From the NCBI GenBank assembly GCA_030765065.1, contig CM060985.1:177632096-177696095 (forward strand): a DNA stretch of 64,000 nucleotides, in the 5' to 3' direction. Source of the stretch: Deroplatys truncata (lineage: Eukaryota > Arthropoda > Insecta > Mantodea > Mantidae). A program made the translations under genes and the position numbers. This document shows positions 54,543 through 64,000 of this stretch, piece by piece (positions within the stretch are counted from its first letter, which is position 1; each line of letters starts with the position of its first letter). The notes beneath the pieces are model-generated. The model saw nothing but the letters and a program-made list of their open reading frames with translations, was not told where the DNA came from and made no database searches.

Positions 54543-55869
54543 CAGGGTTATTTATGAAGAATGGACACATTTTTTGTATAATTATTCTGTTATAAATTCA
54601 CCCAATGCCGGAATTTTAGCACCAATTTAAGCCGAATGTTTTGGAGTTTCGACTGCCTGTCACTGGATGTGCAGATTTTAATGTTTTATACCTAATTGTT
54701 AGTTTTATTGTCGAGAAATGTTTTAGAGATTTTGTTTTAGTCAACGTGAAAATGGAGTACACATTAAATGAACGACTCTTCCTTGTAAAGCAATACTGAA
54801 TTACGAATTTATTTACAGCTAGTCAAAGGGCATACCAGAGAGAATTTGGTGTTCGGAATCCTCCCCAAAGAACTCACAATATTGGGACTGGTAGACACAT
54901 TGGAAACAACTGGATCTCTGGTGAGTGAAAAATGCAAAACTCGTTCATCTAGACTTCCCACGGTTGTTGTTGACGTAAGAGCACGACTAGATCTGTCACC
55001 AAAATTGATTAAGGCGTTTGTCGCAGGAGACAGGGTATAGCTACTCAATGTGCCAGAGAGCTGTGAAAAGTGCAGGCCTAAACCCGTATAGGATTAGAGT
55101 TCTCCATCATTTACAGGAACCAGATAAGGATAGACGACTGAATTATTGTCGTTGGTTTCAGGCGTTCATTGTGCAAAATCCTCCCATATTGTACATTACA
55201 TGGTTCACAGATGAAGCATGGTTCCGTTTAACTAGCTATTGAACTCAAACAATTCACGCTATTGGGCCAGCGAAAATCCACATGTTATTCTTGAAGCACC
55301 TATGCACGCGATTAAAATCGGAGTTTGGTGCGCAATATCCGCAGAGAGAAAAGTGGGACCAATTTTTTTAAAACAATGTGAACACTGCAGGGTATTGACG
55401 GTTTTCATGGAGTTTGCTGAGCAACTAGACGATGTAGAGGTGAGTCAAGGATATTTTCAGCAGGACGGCGCTACATGTCATACATCAAATGGATCCTTGA
55501 CACTAATTGCAAGTTTCTTTGACGACCGGATAATTTCCAAGAACCTGCGGCCACCGAGATCGCCGGAATTCTTTGTATGGGATCACTTAAAAGATGAGGT
55601 TTATCCCACACATTGGACGATCTGAAGCACAACATTACACAGGAGATTCAAGCTATTGACAACAGAGTCCTCCAACGAGTGGCCAGGAACATGGAACGAC
55701 GTGTTAAGTTGTGCCTTATGAAGGATTGTGGACAGTTTCAACATTTACTGTAAAGGTAAATAATCTCCCAAAATTCCTCGGCATTACAGGTATAATAATT
55801 TGTCGCTAGCATAATTCATTTTAAAATAATTAAGGAAATAAATGTGTCAGTTCTTCATAAATCACCCTG
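54543..55869 (+). mobile_element. Tc1/mariner-like element, 1327 bp
   Basis: Ends CAGGGTTATTTATGAAGAAT and, inverse, CAGGGTGATTTATGAAGAAC, with GACACATTT following in both. TA lies on both sides (54541-54542 and 55870-55871). Transposase on the plus strand at 54752-55753. The CAGGGTKATTTAT terminus is close to those of the derivative at 49812 and the elements at 39910 and 44720. Confidence 0.9.
54752..55753 (+). pseudogene. Tc1/mariner-like transposase, nearly full length, inactive
   Basis: From the ATG at 54752 (MEYTLNERLFLVKQY) to the TAA at 55751-55753 (QFQHLL). Order of parts: AYQREFGVRNPP helix-turn-helix, ETTGSLVSEK, LSQETGYSYSMCQRAVKSAG second helix-turn-helix and LNPYRIRVLHHLQEPDKDRR. 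First aspartate in ITWFTDEAWFRL, then YWASENPHVILEAPMHA and KIGVWCAIS; second aspartate in GYFQQDGATCH. In LRPPRSPEFFVWDHLKDEVY a few codons (expected DLTPPD) are deleted, which removes the third catalytic aspartate. There are stops soon after the start, near 55241 and elsewhere, and several frameshifts. Relatively little decay otherwise. Confidence 0.86.
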
Positions 55870-55871
55870 TA

Positions 55872-56354
55872 TAGCCAGCATATATATGAATTTGTTGCTG
55901 TTAGAGAAGGTCATGTGAGTGTAAGACATCATTTTATTCCATAGAGTATAACTGTATCGCTAATCCATTCTAGTTGCTCTTAAAGTACCTTTTTTCTTCA
56001 TCCCCAGGATGCTAAAGCAAATGGATGAACAGAAACAGAAAGAAAGCATAAAAATGCATGCACTCAAGGGAGCTGTTTTCTGCCGCTCTTGTGCTGCAGA
56101 CAATCCATGTGAATCATTTAGGAAGGGAGGAAAGGAAACTGGAAGTTCGTGTCCCTCTCAGTCTATGCGTTGTACTGTCCCCTGCTAATGCATCGTTATT
56201 TTCAATTGCTCCTATCTCGTAAAACAAAACTAGGCATCGATGTGTTGAAGCATGTAGTGTACAATAGTGCAATACACAAAATCAATTAGGAACATAATTT
56301 CAATTTATCTACAGGCTAAAGTAGATGTGCCCCACGTATGGTGTCAACTTCAAG
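55872..56354. other. Unassigned stretch with a short T end
   Basis: At 55896-55930, AGAGAAGGTCATGTGAGTGT, then AAGACATCAT is a 35-bp T 3' end. The rest has no recognised feature. A short open frame from ATG at 56010 lacks motifs. Confidence 0.5.
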
Positions 56355-56356
56355 TA

Positions 56357-57224
56357 CGAGGGCCGATCAGCAAAGACTGAGAGTGACTTTTTCCTGTAGC
56401 TTCCGTCATAGTTTCGTATCTGCAACATAAATATTTGAAAACAGCGGGTTTTTATGTATAATGTCGGTAGGCGGCAGCACTCTCGTATCGATAGGTTGGT
56501 AGTAATGCCCTATTTGGTACACCCTACGTGCATTTCGCATACCAGACAATGTAGGTGATGCATTTTTTAAATCGATTATCACCGGTGATGAGTCATGGCT
56601 GCATCATTATGATCCTGAAGGAAAACAAGCCAGCACAGTGTGGAAATCACCAGGTTTTCCAACACCAAAAAAGGCAAAAGTTGTTCCATCTGCAGGGAAA
56701 GTGATGGTGATCACATTTTTTTGACTGAAATGGAATGATTTACCAGCATGCAGTTCCCCTCTCACTAATGTTACAGCAGCATACTACACGTCAGTGTTGG
56801 CTACACTGAGGAAGCACATTGCAAAGAAACGACCAGAGCTTTCTCGGACTGGGTGGCAACTTCATCATGACAATGCACGACCTCACGTAGCAAATCAAGT
56901 CATGCAGTTTCTGGCTCGATTCAACATTACCTGTGTACCACATCCACGTTATAGCCCAGATCTTGCACCCTGTGACTTTTCTTTATTCCCCTCACTAAAG
57001 ACAAAGCTTGGGGGTATTCGATTTGAGAATTCTGAAGCAGTGCTCAAGAAAAGTGAAGCGATTCTCAAGGACGTGACAAAGAATGGTCTGCAGCACGTGT
57101 TCAAGAACTGGCAGAGACGTTGAGTAGGAGGGGACTGCTTTGAAAAAGATCATGTAAACATTGAATTGGAGTAATAAACATCTATGAAAAAAAATCAGTC
57201 TCAGTTTTTTTTGATCAGCCCTCG
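56357..57224 (+). mobile_element. mariner element, internally deleted, 868 bp
   Basis: Termini CGAGGGCCGATCAGCAAAGA and, inverse, CGAGGGCTGATCAAAAAAAA, then ACTGAGA in both. TA is present on the left (56355-56356); the right flank reads CAGTA, so that TA is mutated or lost. The element lacks about 400 bp compared with a normal mariner, mainly the N-terminal part of the gene. Confidence 0.83.
56580..57123 (+). pseudogene. mariner transposase, catalytic half preserved
   Basis: Catalytic half only. ITGDESWLHHYDPEGKQ carries the first aspartate, then STVWKSPGFPTPKKAK, a stop after VMVITFF, and an open frame 56794-57123. That frame has HHDNARPHVANQVM (second aspartate) and YSPDLAPCDFSLFP (third aspartate), 34 residues apart, the DD34D form. 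It ends at GLQHVFKNWQRR. The N-terminal DNA-binding part is deleted. It is a different mariner lineage from the 2-6 kb pair (shares the CGAGGG terminus). Confidence 0.85.
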
Positions 57225-57229
57225 CAGTA

Positions 57230-58183
57230 TATTGTCTTTACGTTGGAGTTGTTTGCACCACGCTTGGGAAGCCAACTTGAAGTACTTATTGTCTTTAGGA
57301 GTTTATTTATTTAACTCCTTATGGACGTCAATTTGAAGTAGATATTGTTTGTTGTTAGTTGTTTGCACCACGCTTTGGGCATTAATTTGAAGAAGATTGT
57401 TTGTTACGTAATATGCCACTACGTATGTAAAGCTATTTGGAGATATATTTTGTTGTTACGCTCGAAGTTTAGAAAAATATTATTAATGTTTGTTTTTGCC
57501 TAGGCTGCTTCAGTATTACTTTAGAGACACGTTTCTCTTAATCAGGGCGTGGTGCGACAAGAATGTAGACTTACACAGATTTTAAGTTTTATATTCACTT
57601 CTTTTTATTAATCCTTGACACAAATTAAATAGCACTTCACCGATATTAAGAGATGTGAAATTGTTTAATTTAATATTTGCGTATACTTAATTTTTGCTAC
57701 ACATGAATACGTAATATTTCTTTAGAGAATACATCTTCCAACCGGTCACTACCAAGGTCTGAAGGCAACTGAACATATTTTAACCGTCCAAATCCGTAAA
57801 CTTCTGTATTTCAAGTCTCTGATTGGCTAATCCTAGTCCAATAGAATACCTGCATTTAATTAAACATTTTCTGGCTGTTGATTGGCTATTTTTAAACTGT
57901 CACAAAATTTACGTTATTGCTGGCCTATTCATAACATTTAAACTTTAAAACTCATTATTGTCCCAAGGTTACCTCATTGTTAGCAACTTTAAACTTATTA
58001 TTCTCACAGCTCTTACATTATAAAATTATATAATGCGTTCACATAACATTATTGAACATGTTTACAATAATATAAGCATTTGCAATGACTGTTACATACA
58101 TATTGCTTCAAGGCGGGCTGTTATTGAATTTACATATTATATAATTTAATTGAAATTATTAAAGTGTTAAAAATACTGCCTCA
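57230..58183 (-). repeat. Family S repeat (LTR-like)
   Basis: S copy on the minus strand, with TTGAGGCAGTATTTTTAACAC at 58163-58183 and the S blocks in order. The distal 200 bp differ from the other copies. They hold GTTGTTTGCACCACGCTT twice (about 57249 and 57358), each followed after ~15 bp by AA(C/T)TTGAAG, in place of the GCCCCACG words. Confidence 0.72.
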
Positions 58184-58248
58184 AGGCTGATAACAAATCT
58201 TATTTATACCGGCTTACTAGTGGTTTATGAAGCATAAATATTCTTATA

Positions 58249-59368
58249 CGAGGGCCATACAGAAAATAAATTTTCCTATTTTTTTAAAACAAAGAAGGCG
58301 TAGCTACATAAGAAACTATATTGTTAACAGGTACAGCACAGTTTGAGCTATTTTTCGACATAGTCACCAGAAGAATTGAGACACTTTTCATATAGCGGGG
58401 TCTACTTGTATTCCTGTGTCGTAGAAGTCTGCCGCCTGTGAATGACACCAGCGTGTCACAATCGTGTTCAGCTCTTCGTCGTCGTCAAAACGCTGACCGG
58501 AGGACAGGCATTTCATGAGGTGCAAGAAACGATGGAAATCGCTGGAAACAAGGTCAGGACTGTGTGTTGGATGATCAAACAGCTCCCAAACGAACTCCTG
58601 CAGAACAGTTGCTGTGTGCTGAGCCTTATATGGACGAGCTTTGTCGTAGAGAAGCAAACCACCTGCACTAAACATTCCACGCCTCTTGTTTTGAACGGCA
58701 GATCGCAATTCCCGCAGTGTTTCACAGTAACTGTCAGTGTTCACTATTTCACCTCTGGGCAGGAAGTCAATGAGCAGGATGCCCTTCCCGTCCCAGAACA
58801 CCGTGAACTCACTTTCTGTACCGACACAGTCTGTTTGAATTTCGTCTTGACCGGAGATCCACAGCGTGACGCTAATGGATGGACTGTTTCGAGGTTTCCG
58901 GGGTAAAGGGCGACAACCATGTCTCGTCGCCGTCATCATGATACCACTGCTGAAATGCCAATGCTGCTACTAAGCGTTTCGTTTTGTGCTCGGGTGTCAG
59001 GATTTTCGGCATCCACCTGTCACACATTTTCCTGAACAGCAGGTGCTTGGTGAGAAGTTCATGCAACAAGGCTGCTGAGCTCCGTAATCGTGAAGCGACG
59101 GTTCTCCACGATGCGCTGCCGCATCAGCTCAACAACGTCTACTGCTGTTTTCATCGTGGACACTATGACGGCTCGTAGTCGGTGGGAGAACGAATAAGAG
59201 CCGTCATTTCGGACCACTGCTGCCGCGCTACTGGCACCAGGCGGGACCTATCCAGCCGCCATATGATTGATACGGGATAAATCTGTTACGCATGCGCAAT
59301 TTTCCCGGCGAAATACGTTCACTTTAATGGAAACAAAATCGGAAATCTTGCTTTCTGAATGCCCCTCG
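58249..59368 (-). mobile_element. mariner element, 1120 bp
   Basis: Termini CGAGGGCCATACAGAAAATA and, inverse, CGAGGGGCATTCAGAAAGCA. TA lies on both sides (58247-58248, 59369-59370). The transposase is on the minus strand. The element is about 160 bp shorter than a standard mariner. Confidence 0.88.
58348..59154 (-). pseudogene. mariner transposase (SETMAR-like), frameshifted
   Basis: ATG at 59154 (MKTAVDVVELMRQRIVENRR), then a shifted frame 58872-59069 with CDRWMPKILTPEHKTKR and YHDDGDETWLSPFTPETSKQ, which holds the first catalytic aspartate. Frame 58388-58939 has FTVFWDGKGILLIDFLPRGE, then GGLLLYDKARPY (second aspartate; the usual HDNARPH has become YDKARPY), and HSPDLVSSDFHRFLHL with the third. 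A final shift gives YEKCLNSSGDYVEK and the stop at 58348. The N-terminal helix-turn-helix region is shortened, which explains the reduced element length. Confidence 0.86.
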
Positions 59369-59397
59369 TATTACAGGTGTTCGCGCTCTCGTAACAT

Positions 59398-59556
59398 TTT
59401 TACATTCTCTACTACGTACCTATAGTAAGTAGGTGAAGTACTGCATTCCACCCAAAAATTCGATACCGAGATTTCACCGGAAATACATGTTATGAGACCC
59501 CTGAATCCAAAAAAAGCATTTTTGGAAACATGTCCGTGTGTGTGTCTGTGAACAGC
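59398..59556 (+). repeat. Family T repeat, 5' fragment
   Basis: First ~160 bp of T: ACATTCTCTACTACG after a T run, TCGATACCGAGATTTCACCG, to GTGTGTCTGTGAACAGCA. Confidence 0.85.
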
Positions 59557-59584
59557 AAAGAAAGTGTGGATGCATAAACCTTTC

Positions 59585-60245
59585 TCTTGATTATTCAAAA
59601 GTGATAGTCAAATATTTAAGAACTGGATGCTATATGCTGACCTAAAGTTCCACACTGTTTCCATGACATCGCTAGAAACAACTGAAAGTTGAAAGGACTG
59701 AAACATAATGACCAAGTAATGAGCAATTAAACCTTAACTAATATGTCAGAAATGGATTATACCATAAAAACTTATTTTAAATGAGTTATGTGTTTTAGAT
59801 AGATCTACATTATGTACTATGTGTTCACCTATCTCTGAACATTTACCAGTTATACAAGAATATACAAAATTCCTTCAAAATGAAGTGGACTTCGCGGCTA
59901 TTCCCAGAAAATTCAACATATACATTGTATTGATCATGTAAAATAGTATATAGTATTTTAATAAATGTCGTTATAGCCATTTTTATAAAATAGAAATTTT
60001 CGAAAAATCTTGCATGTAAAAGGTAGTCCAGAGTAGGGAAAGTTTCTTGAAAATCTCTGTGTCGCATCCTTGGAAATTACAGAACTTAAATACCAAGTTT
60101 GGTGTGGATTCAACTTTTCGTTTTTGAGTTATGCTGTTCTTAGGCACACACAAGGACCTTTTTCTAAATGTGTCTTTTGGATTCAGCGGGCCTCAAAACA
60201 TGTATTTCTGGTGAAATCTTGATAATTTTTGGGTGGAGTACAGTG
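59585..60245 (-). repeat. Family T repeat, diverged subfamily 2
   Basis: Runs from AGTCAAATATTTAAGAACTG through CCATGACATCGCTAGAAACA and GAGTTATGCTGTTCTTAGG to GGATTCAGCGGGCC, then ATTTTTGGGTGGAGTACA. Both tips are truncated. Confidence 0.75.
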
Positions 60246-60409
60246 GCTAACTAGGCCATTCAGAGAGCTCACCTGAGATGTTTTCCTTAGCACTGACAGA
60301 AAAAGAACTCTTGACCACTGTCGCAAGCCACCCGGCCCAAGCTGCAAAAACAACCGAACGCCAAGTTCGGGAAATAATGGAAATACCGTGAAAAAGCTTG
60401 CGGTCAGCA

Positions 60410-60680
60410 CAGTCGTTTCTCGCGATGTCATGATAAGGTATGGAGTTTTAAAGCCAGCGTGTAGTTTTTAGTTCTGTAATATTTGACTTTGTCTATTACC
60501 TTTGTGTCTTTAACGAAATGTACAGGTTTAATTTGAGGCTGTACAATGTCTCCAAAACTAATAGTTGTAGAAATAAATGTAATTAATAAAAGTTTCTTGA
60601 TATTATGGGGGAAAGTAAATGCCATTAGACGTGTTTTATTTGGAGGACGTTGTGACGATCATTGTAGGGTCAATTTAATT
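60410..60680 (+). repeat. Family T subfamily-2 3' fragment plus shared tail
   Basis: Starts GTTTCTCGCGATGTCATGAT, inverse to the neighbouring copy at 59585, and continues into the ~165-bp tail shared with 25160-25330. It ends in CAATTTAATTTTT, where the next T copy begins. Confidence 0.65.
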
Positions 60681-60682
60681 TT

Positions 60683-61556
60683 TACTTTCTGTACTACGTA
60701 TAGTAAGTAGGGAAGTATTGTATTCCACCCAAAAATTCGATACCAAGATTTCACCGGAATATATGTTTTGAGACCCCCTGAATCCAAAAAAAGCATTTTT
60801 GGAAACATGTCCGTGTGTGTGTTTCTCTCTGTGAACAGCATAATTCAGAAACGAACAGTCGGGTAAACATCAAACTTGGTGTTTAGATTCAGTATCTTCC
60901 AGACATGCGACACAAAGGTTTTCCAGAAAATCCTCCCACCCCAGATTACCCTTTACATGGAACATTTTTCGAAAATTTTAATTTTCTCAGAAATGGCTCT
61001 AACGATGTTGATTAAAATATCATATATTTAAGATACTTTCATGACAAATAAAATGTATATCTTGAATTTTCTGGGAATGTCTCCAATGTATTCTTCATTA
61101 AGAACGACTTTTGCATAACTGGTAAACCATAAGAGATAGAAAAATTTAACTACACAAAAATGTAGATCGTGTTAAAATACACAGTTTATGTCATATACAT
61201 TTTTATTGTCGAGTGAACCATTTTCGAGATATTGCTTGTTATTCTCATACTTTTTCTGAAAATAGAGTTCGTTATTCATTTTTTTATGTCCTGGACATGG
61301 AAAGAGAATGGAATACTCGACATAGCCACTAGCGCTTAAAATATTTGATTATCGCTTAAAGCCTAGCAATTCCCCTTGCACCTACAAGAAAATTAGCAAT
61401 AAGATTAACATCTCGATTAATATGAAGTATATGGAGAATAATCGTTTGTAAAAATAGTTTGTACAAGAGTAGAGAAAGTCATGTGAGAGTAACACATCAG
61501 ATTTTGTTATGTTGGAATGTAATACCTGCTCTACCTATGTACGTGGTAGAGAAAGT
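60683..61556 (+). repeat. Family T repeat, near full length
   Basis: Starts ACTTTCTGTACTACGTATAG after a T run. Has GTGTGTGTGTTTCTCTCTGTG, the full core, and ends GAAAGTCATGTGAGAGTAAC, then ACATCAGATTTTG (about 61505). About 50 bp more (TTGGAATGTAATACC, then ACGTGGTAGAGAAAGTA) look like the 5' end of another T copy in inverse orientation. Confidence 0.88.
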
Positions 61557-62644
61557 AGGGGCACTCGACAAATTCGAGACGACTTATCGTAAATTTGTCT
61601 CCGTGTATCAAACTAACAGTATACAAGCTGGGTTTCTTTTTTGTGATATAAAAGGCCCATTCCCTTTTGGCTTTTCTCGATTTCTGCTTTCAATTAAGCA
61701 AACATACTTTGAGATTATCAAAAGTGAGATATTTTGAATGTGGGCACCACCACAAACATATTTATTTATTTATTTATTATTTATATACACTCGAGTCATA
61801 AAGTTTCCCTGGCAACGTGCCACTGCTTGTCAACGAAATTAATACTCGTATGACAAATCAGATAAATAAGAAACGACGTTTTATAGTATTCGTTCTTCAA
61901 GGCAGGTTCATTAATCAGATATTTTGACTCTCTCTTAAAGTACTGCTAGCAACAAAATACACAAATGTTTCACTGTTTATGACTGAATCAAGATTTTATT
62001 TTTTCCATTTCTGTTTTACAGGTAAGCTGTACTTTGACTACTATTTCGTGTTTAAGTTGCAATACAGGTAAGTTTATCATATGATTCGTTATTTCTGGTA
62101 ATAAAGCTAAATGTAATCCAAAACACCGTTACGTGTTTTTTGCCCTTTTATTTGATAACTTGTTTTTTTTTATTGTAGAGCAATTTCTTGTGTTAGAAGT
62201 GCATACACCCATTAATGTTACTTTCTCCTTCTGTCCAGTCCTATCCGTTTGCATGAAACAATTCTAACGCTGCAAGTATTGAGTTGACCCTTTATGTGAG
62301 GGTTTTTTAAGTGCATTTTTCGATTCACTTAACATTTGGTTGAAATTTGCAGAGTGGAATATTAAACGTTCTTCCATTGGCGGATGATTTAATTTTTATA
62401 AGGAGATAGGCTGCAGGAAGCAAAATTACAGTTGTGCAAAATATGTCAAGAATGTAACACTAAAATTTCTAAGATTATAACAAAAGTAATGCCAATGGCA
62501 CTCCATGAAGGTACCTTGTAAAAAGGAAATTCTATTAGAGCATAACATCTTTGAACAAGTGTCACATTTCCAGAAGGTTGGCTGCAATGTAACTTAGGAT
62601 CAAGATGAAAATATAAAAAAAAATTCTTGTTTCATTAAAAAATT
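61557..62644. other. Unassigned AT-rich stretch
   Basis: No gene or family repeat recognised. Contains a (TTTA)n run at 61758-61786. A plus-strand frame at 61459-61737 overlaps the T end and has no motif. Confidence 0.45.
61758..61786. repeat. (TTTA)n microsatellite
   Basis: TTTA repeated about seven times, slightly imperfect. Confidence 0.92.
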
Positions 62645-62935
62645 AAACTGAGTTTTATTTATGGACGCCCTTCAATTGCTATAGTTTTTAGAGTCCCACT
62701 CTATATTGAATTTGAAAACCGGAAATTTTCCTCAGAGGCCTCTTTATCAGGTTTGAGGTTCTTTTATGTGGCGTAAATCTACTACACGGGACCAGCGGCT
62801 TTACTTCCCTTCCGAAGGAAGTCATGCCAAGAATTTTTACCTCCGAAAAAATCCATCGTCCTCAGCCGGGTTTAAACCCTTGACCTCGGGAAACAAGGCT
62901 AGCACGATTCCACTAGGCCACGAAGTACGACATGG
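62645..62935 (-). repeat. SINE-A, tRNA-derived
   Basis: Minus-strand copy: CGTGGCCTAGTGGAATCGTG (A box), AGGGTTTAAACCCGG (B box). The body has CTTCCTTCGGAAGGGAAGTA and AAGCCGCTGGTCCC, and the tail CATAAATAAAACTC. It resembles 49513-49803 along its length. No clear target duplication was seen. Confidence 0.85.
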
Positions 62936-62944
62936 TTACATCAT

Positions 62945-63230
62945 ATGACTTTCTCTACCCTCTAACGTTTGTTTGGGGGTATATAAATTATTATTATTCT
63001 AAAGTTTACTTTTCTATCTACTTCATTTAATCGAGATAAACGTTCTTGGAAATGGCTATACATATTTCGTTATAGTTACAAAAGGAATAACGACAGTGAA
63101 ATGTTTTAGAATGGACCCTTAATTCTATAGTGTTTCTATGACATCGCGAGAAACAACTGAAAATTGACAAAACTGTAAAAGAATGGTAAGTGTTGCACAG
63201 TTTGAAACACTAATAACACATATCGAACCT
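62945..63230 (-). repeat. Family T repeat, subfamily-2 3' fragment
   Basis: From CATATGACTTTCTCTACCCT, then TTCATTTAATCGAGATAAAC, to CTATGACATCGCGAGAAACA and TGAAACACTAATAACACATA. It follows SINE-A and precedes another T copy in the same orientation. Confidence 0.72.
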
Positions 63231-63235
63231 TAAAA

Positions 63236-64000
63236 ATTCTGTGTTACACTCACATGACTTTCTCTACTCTTGTACAAAAAACTATTTTTACAAATTCTTA
63301 TTCTCCGTCTGTTTCATATTAATCGAGATAAACATTTTCAGAAGAGATTTTTTGACGTGCAAAGACAATTACATTTTACACATAGCGACCAGTTCTAAAA
63401 ATATTTGACTATCGCTTAAGGCGTACTATGTTCCCCTTGTTTTGTATTTGCAAGCGCAATATAGAAATACAGTAGCCTTTAAGCATAGACAATTCTCTTA
63501 ATAGCTGGTTGCTAGGTGCAACACCATTCTCTTTGCCACAGATTAATACTCTTTGCATATCCAAGTCAAAAACATGAATAACGAGCTCCCATTTGAGAAA
63601 ATAAGTATTGAAAAATTTAAGGGAATAACAAGAAATATCTCGAAAATGGTTCACTCAACAAAAAAATGTAGGACATAAATTGTATATTTTAACGCGATCT
63701 ACATTTTCTGTGTAGTAAAATCTTGTCTATCTCTTATGGTTTACCAGTTACGCAAAAGTCGTTCACAATGAAGAATACTTTTGGGGACATTACCAGCAAA
63801 TTCAAGATATACACTTTATTTGTCGAAAATACGTTAAATATATGATATTTTAATCAAAATCGTTAGAGCTATTTTTGAGAAAATTAAAAATTTTCGAAAA
63901 ATGTTCCATGTAAAGGGTAATCTGGGGTGTTGGAATTTCGTTGAAAACCTTCGTGTCGAATCTCTGGAAGATACTGAACCTAAATACCAAGTTTGGTGTT
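63236..64000 (-). repeat. Family T repeat, cut by window edge
   Basis: From GTGTTACACTCACATGACTT to ACCTAAATACCAAGTTTGG at the window end. Belongs to the subfamily with the TGTTCCCCTTGTTTTG segment, like 6495-7430. The 5' end of the element lies outside. Confidence 0.87.

Overview
This window looks like intergenic or heterochromatin-like DNA from a large insect genome. I infer this because every protein-coding trace belongs to Tc1/mariner-type transposons, insect-style DDE transposases or non-LTR retrotransposons, and the rest is dispersed repeats, tRNA-derived SINEs and tandem arrays. A blattodean (cockroach or termite) is my guess from the flavour of the repeats, not a result. I found no intact host gene, no tRNA or rRNA gene, no CRISPR and nothing bacterial. 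Nearly all transposase genes are broken by stops, frameshifts or deletions, so they are annotated as pseudogenes inside their elements.

Most abundant is a dispersed repeat I call family T (about 0.9 kb, roughly 20 copies or fragments, about a quarter of the window by my own interval sum). Read in its canonical direction it starts ACTTTCTCTACT, usually carries a GT-rich microsatellite, has the inverse AGTAGAGAAAGT near its 3' end, and ends with a small stem-loop before a T run. This resembles non-autonomous Helentron (HINE/DINE-1-like) elements. Two copies contain a second copy inserted head-to-head in the same internal T run. Family S (about 0.8-1.1 kb, six copies, LTR-like, starting TTGAGGCAGTA) is the second dispersed family. 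One S copy splits a DDE transposase gene and is flanked by a 6-bp duplication.

Layout: 0-6 kb, a LINE 3' fragment and two inverted mariner copies (TA-flanked, about 1.28 kb each). 6-19 kb, alternating T, S and SINE copies. 19.3-22.4 kb, a 76-bp satellite of about 38 units that sits inside a SINE-B-like element and appears to be an expansion of the SINE's 3' segment. 23-31 kb, T and S pieces, three transposase pseudogenes and a LINE 3' end with YADD and CCHC motifs. 31.5-34.7 kb, a minisatellite of 44-bp and 86-bp units. 35-39 kb, T copies and another LINE C-terminus. 39.9-41.8 kb and 44.7-47.4 kb, two Tc1/mariner-like elements with unusually long terminal inverted repeats, each carrying a later insertion. 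47.5-51.6 kb, a split DDE gene, SINE-A and deletion-derivative transposons. 52.8-64 kb, T copies, SINE-B inside T, three more TA-flanked Tc1/mariner elements, S and SINE-A.

The history is one of layered insertion: Tc1/mariner and DDE elements first, then S, T and SINE copies landing in them. Target-site duplications seen directly in the sequence give the relative order in several places.
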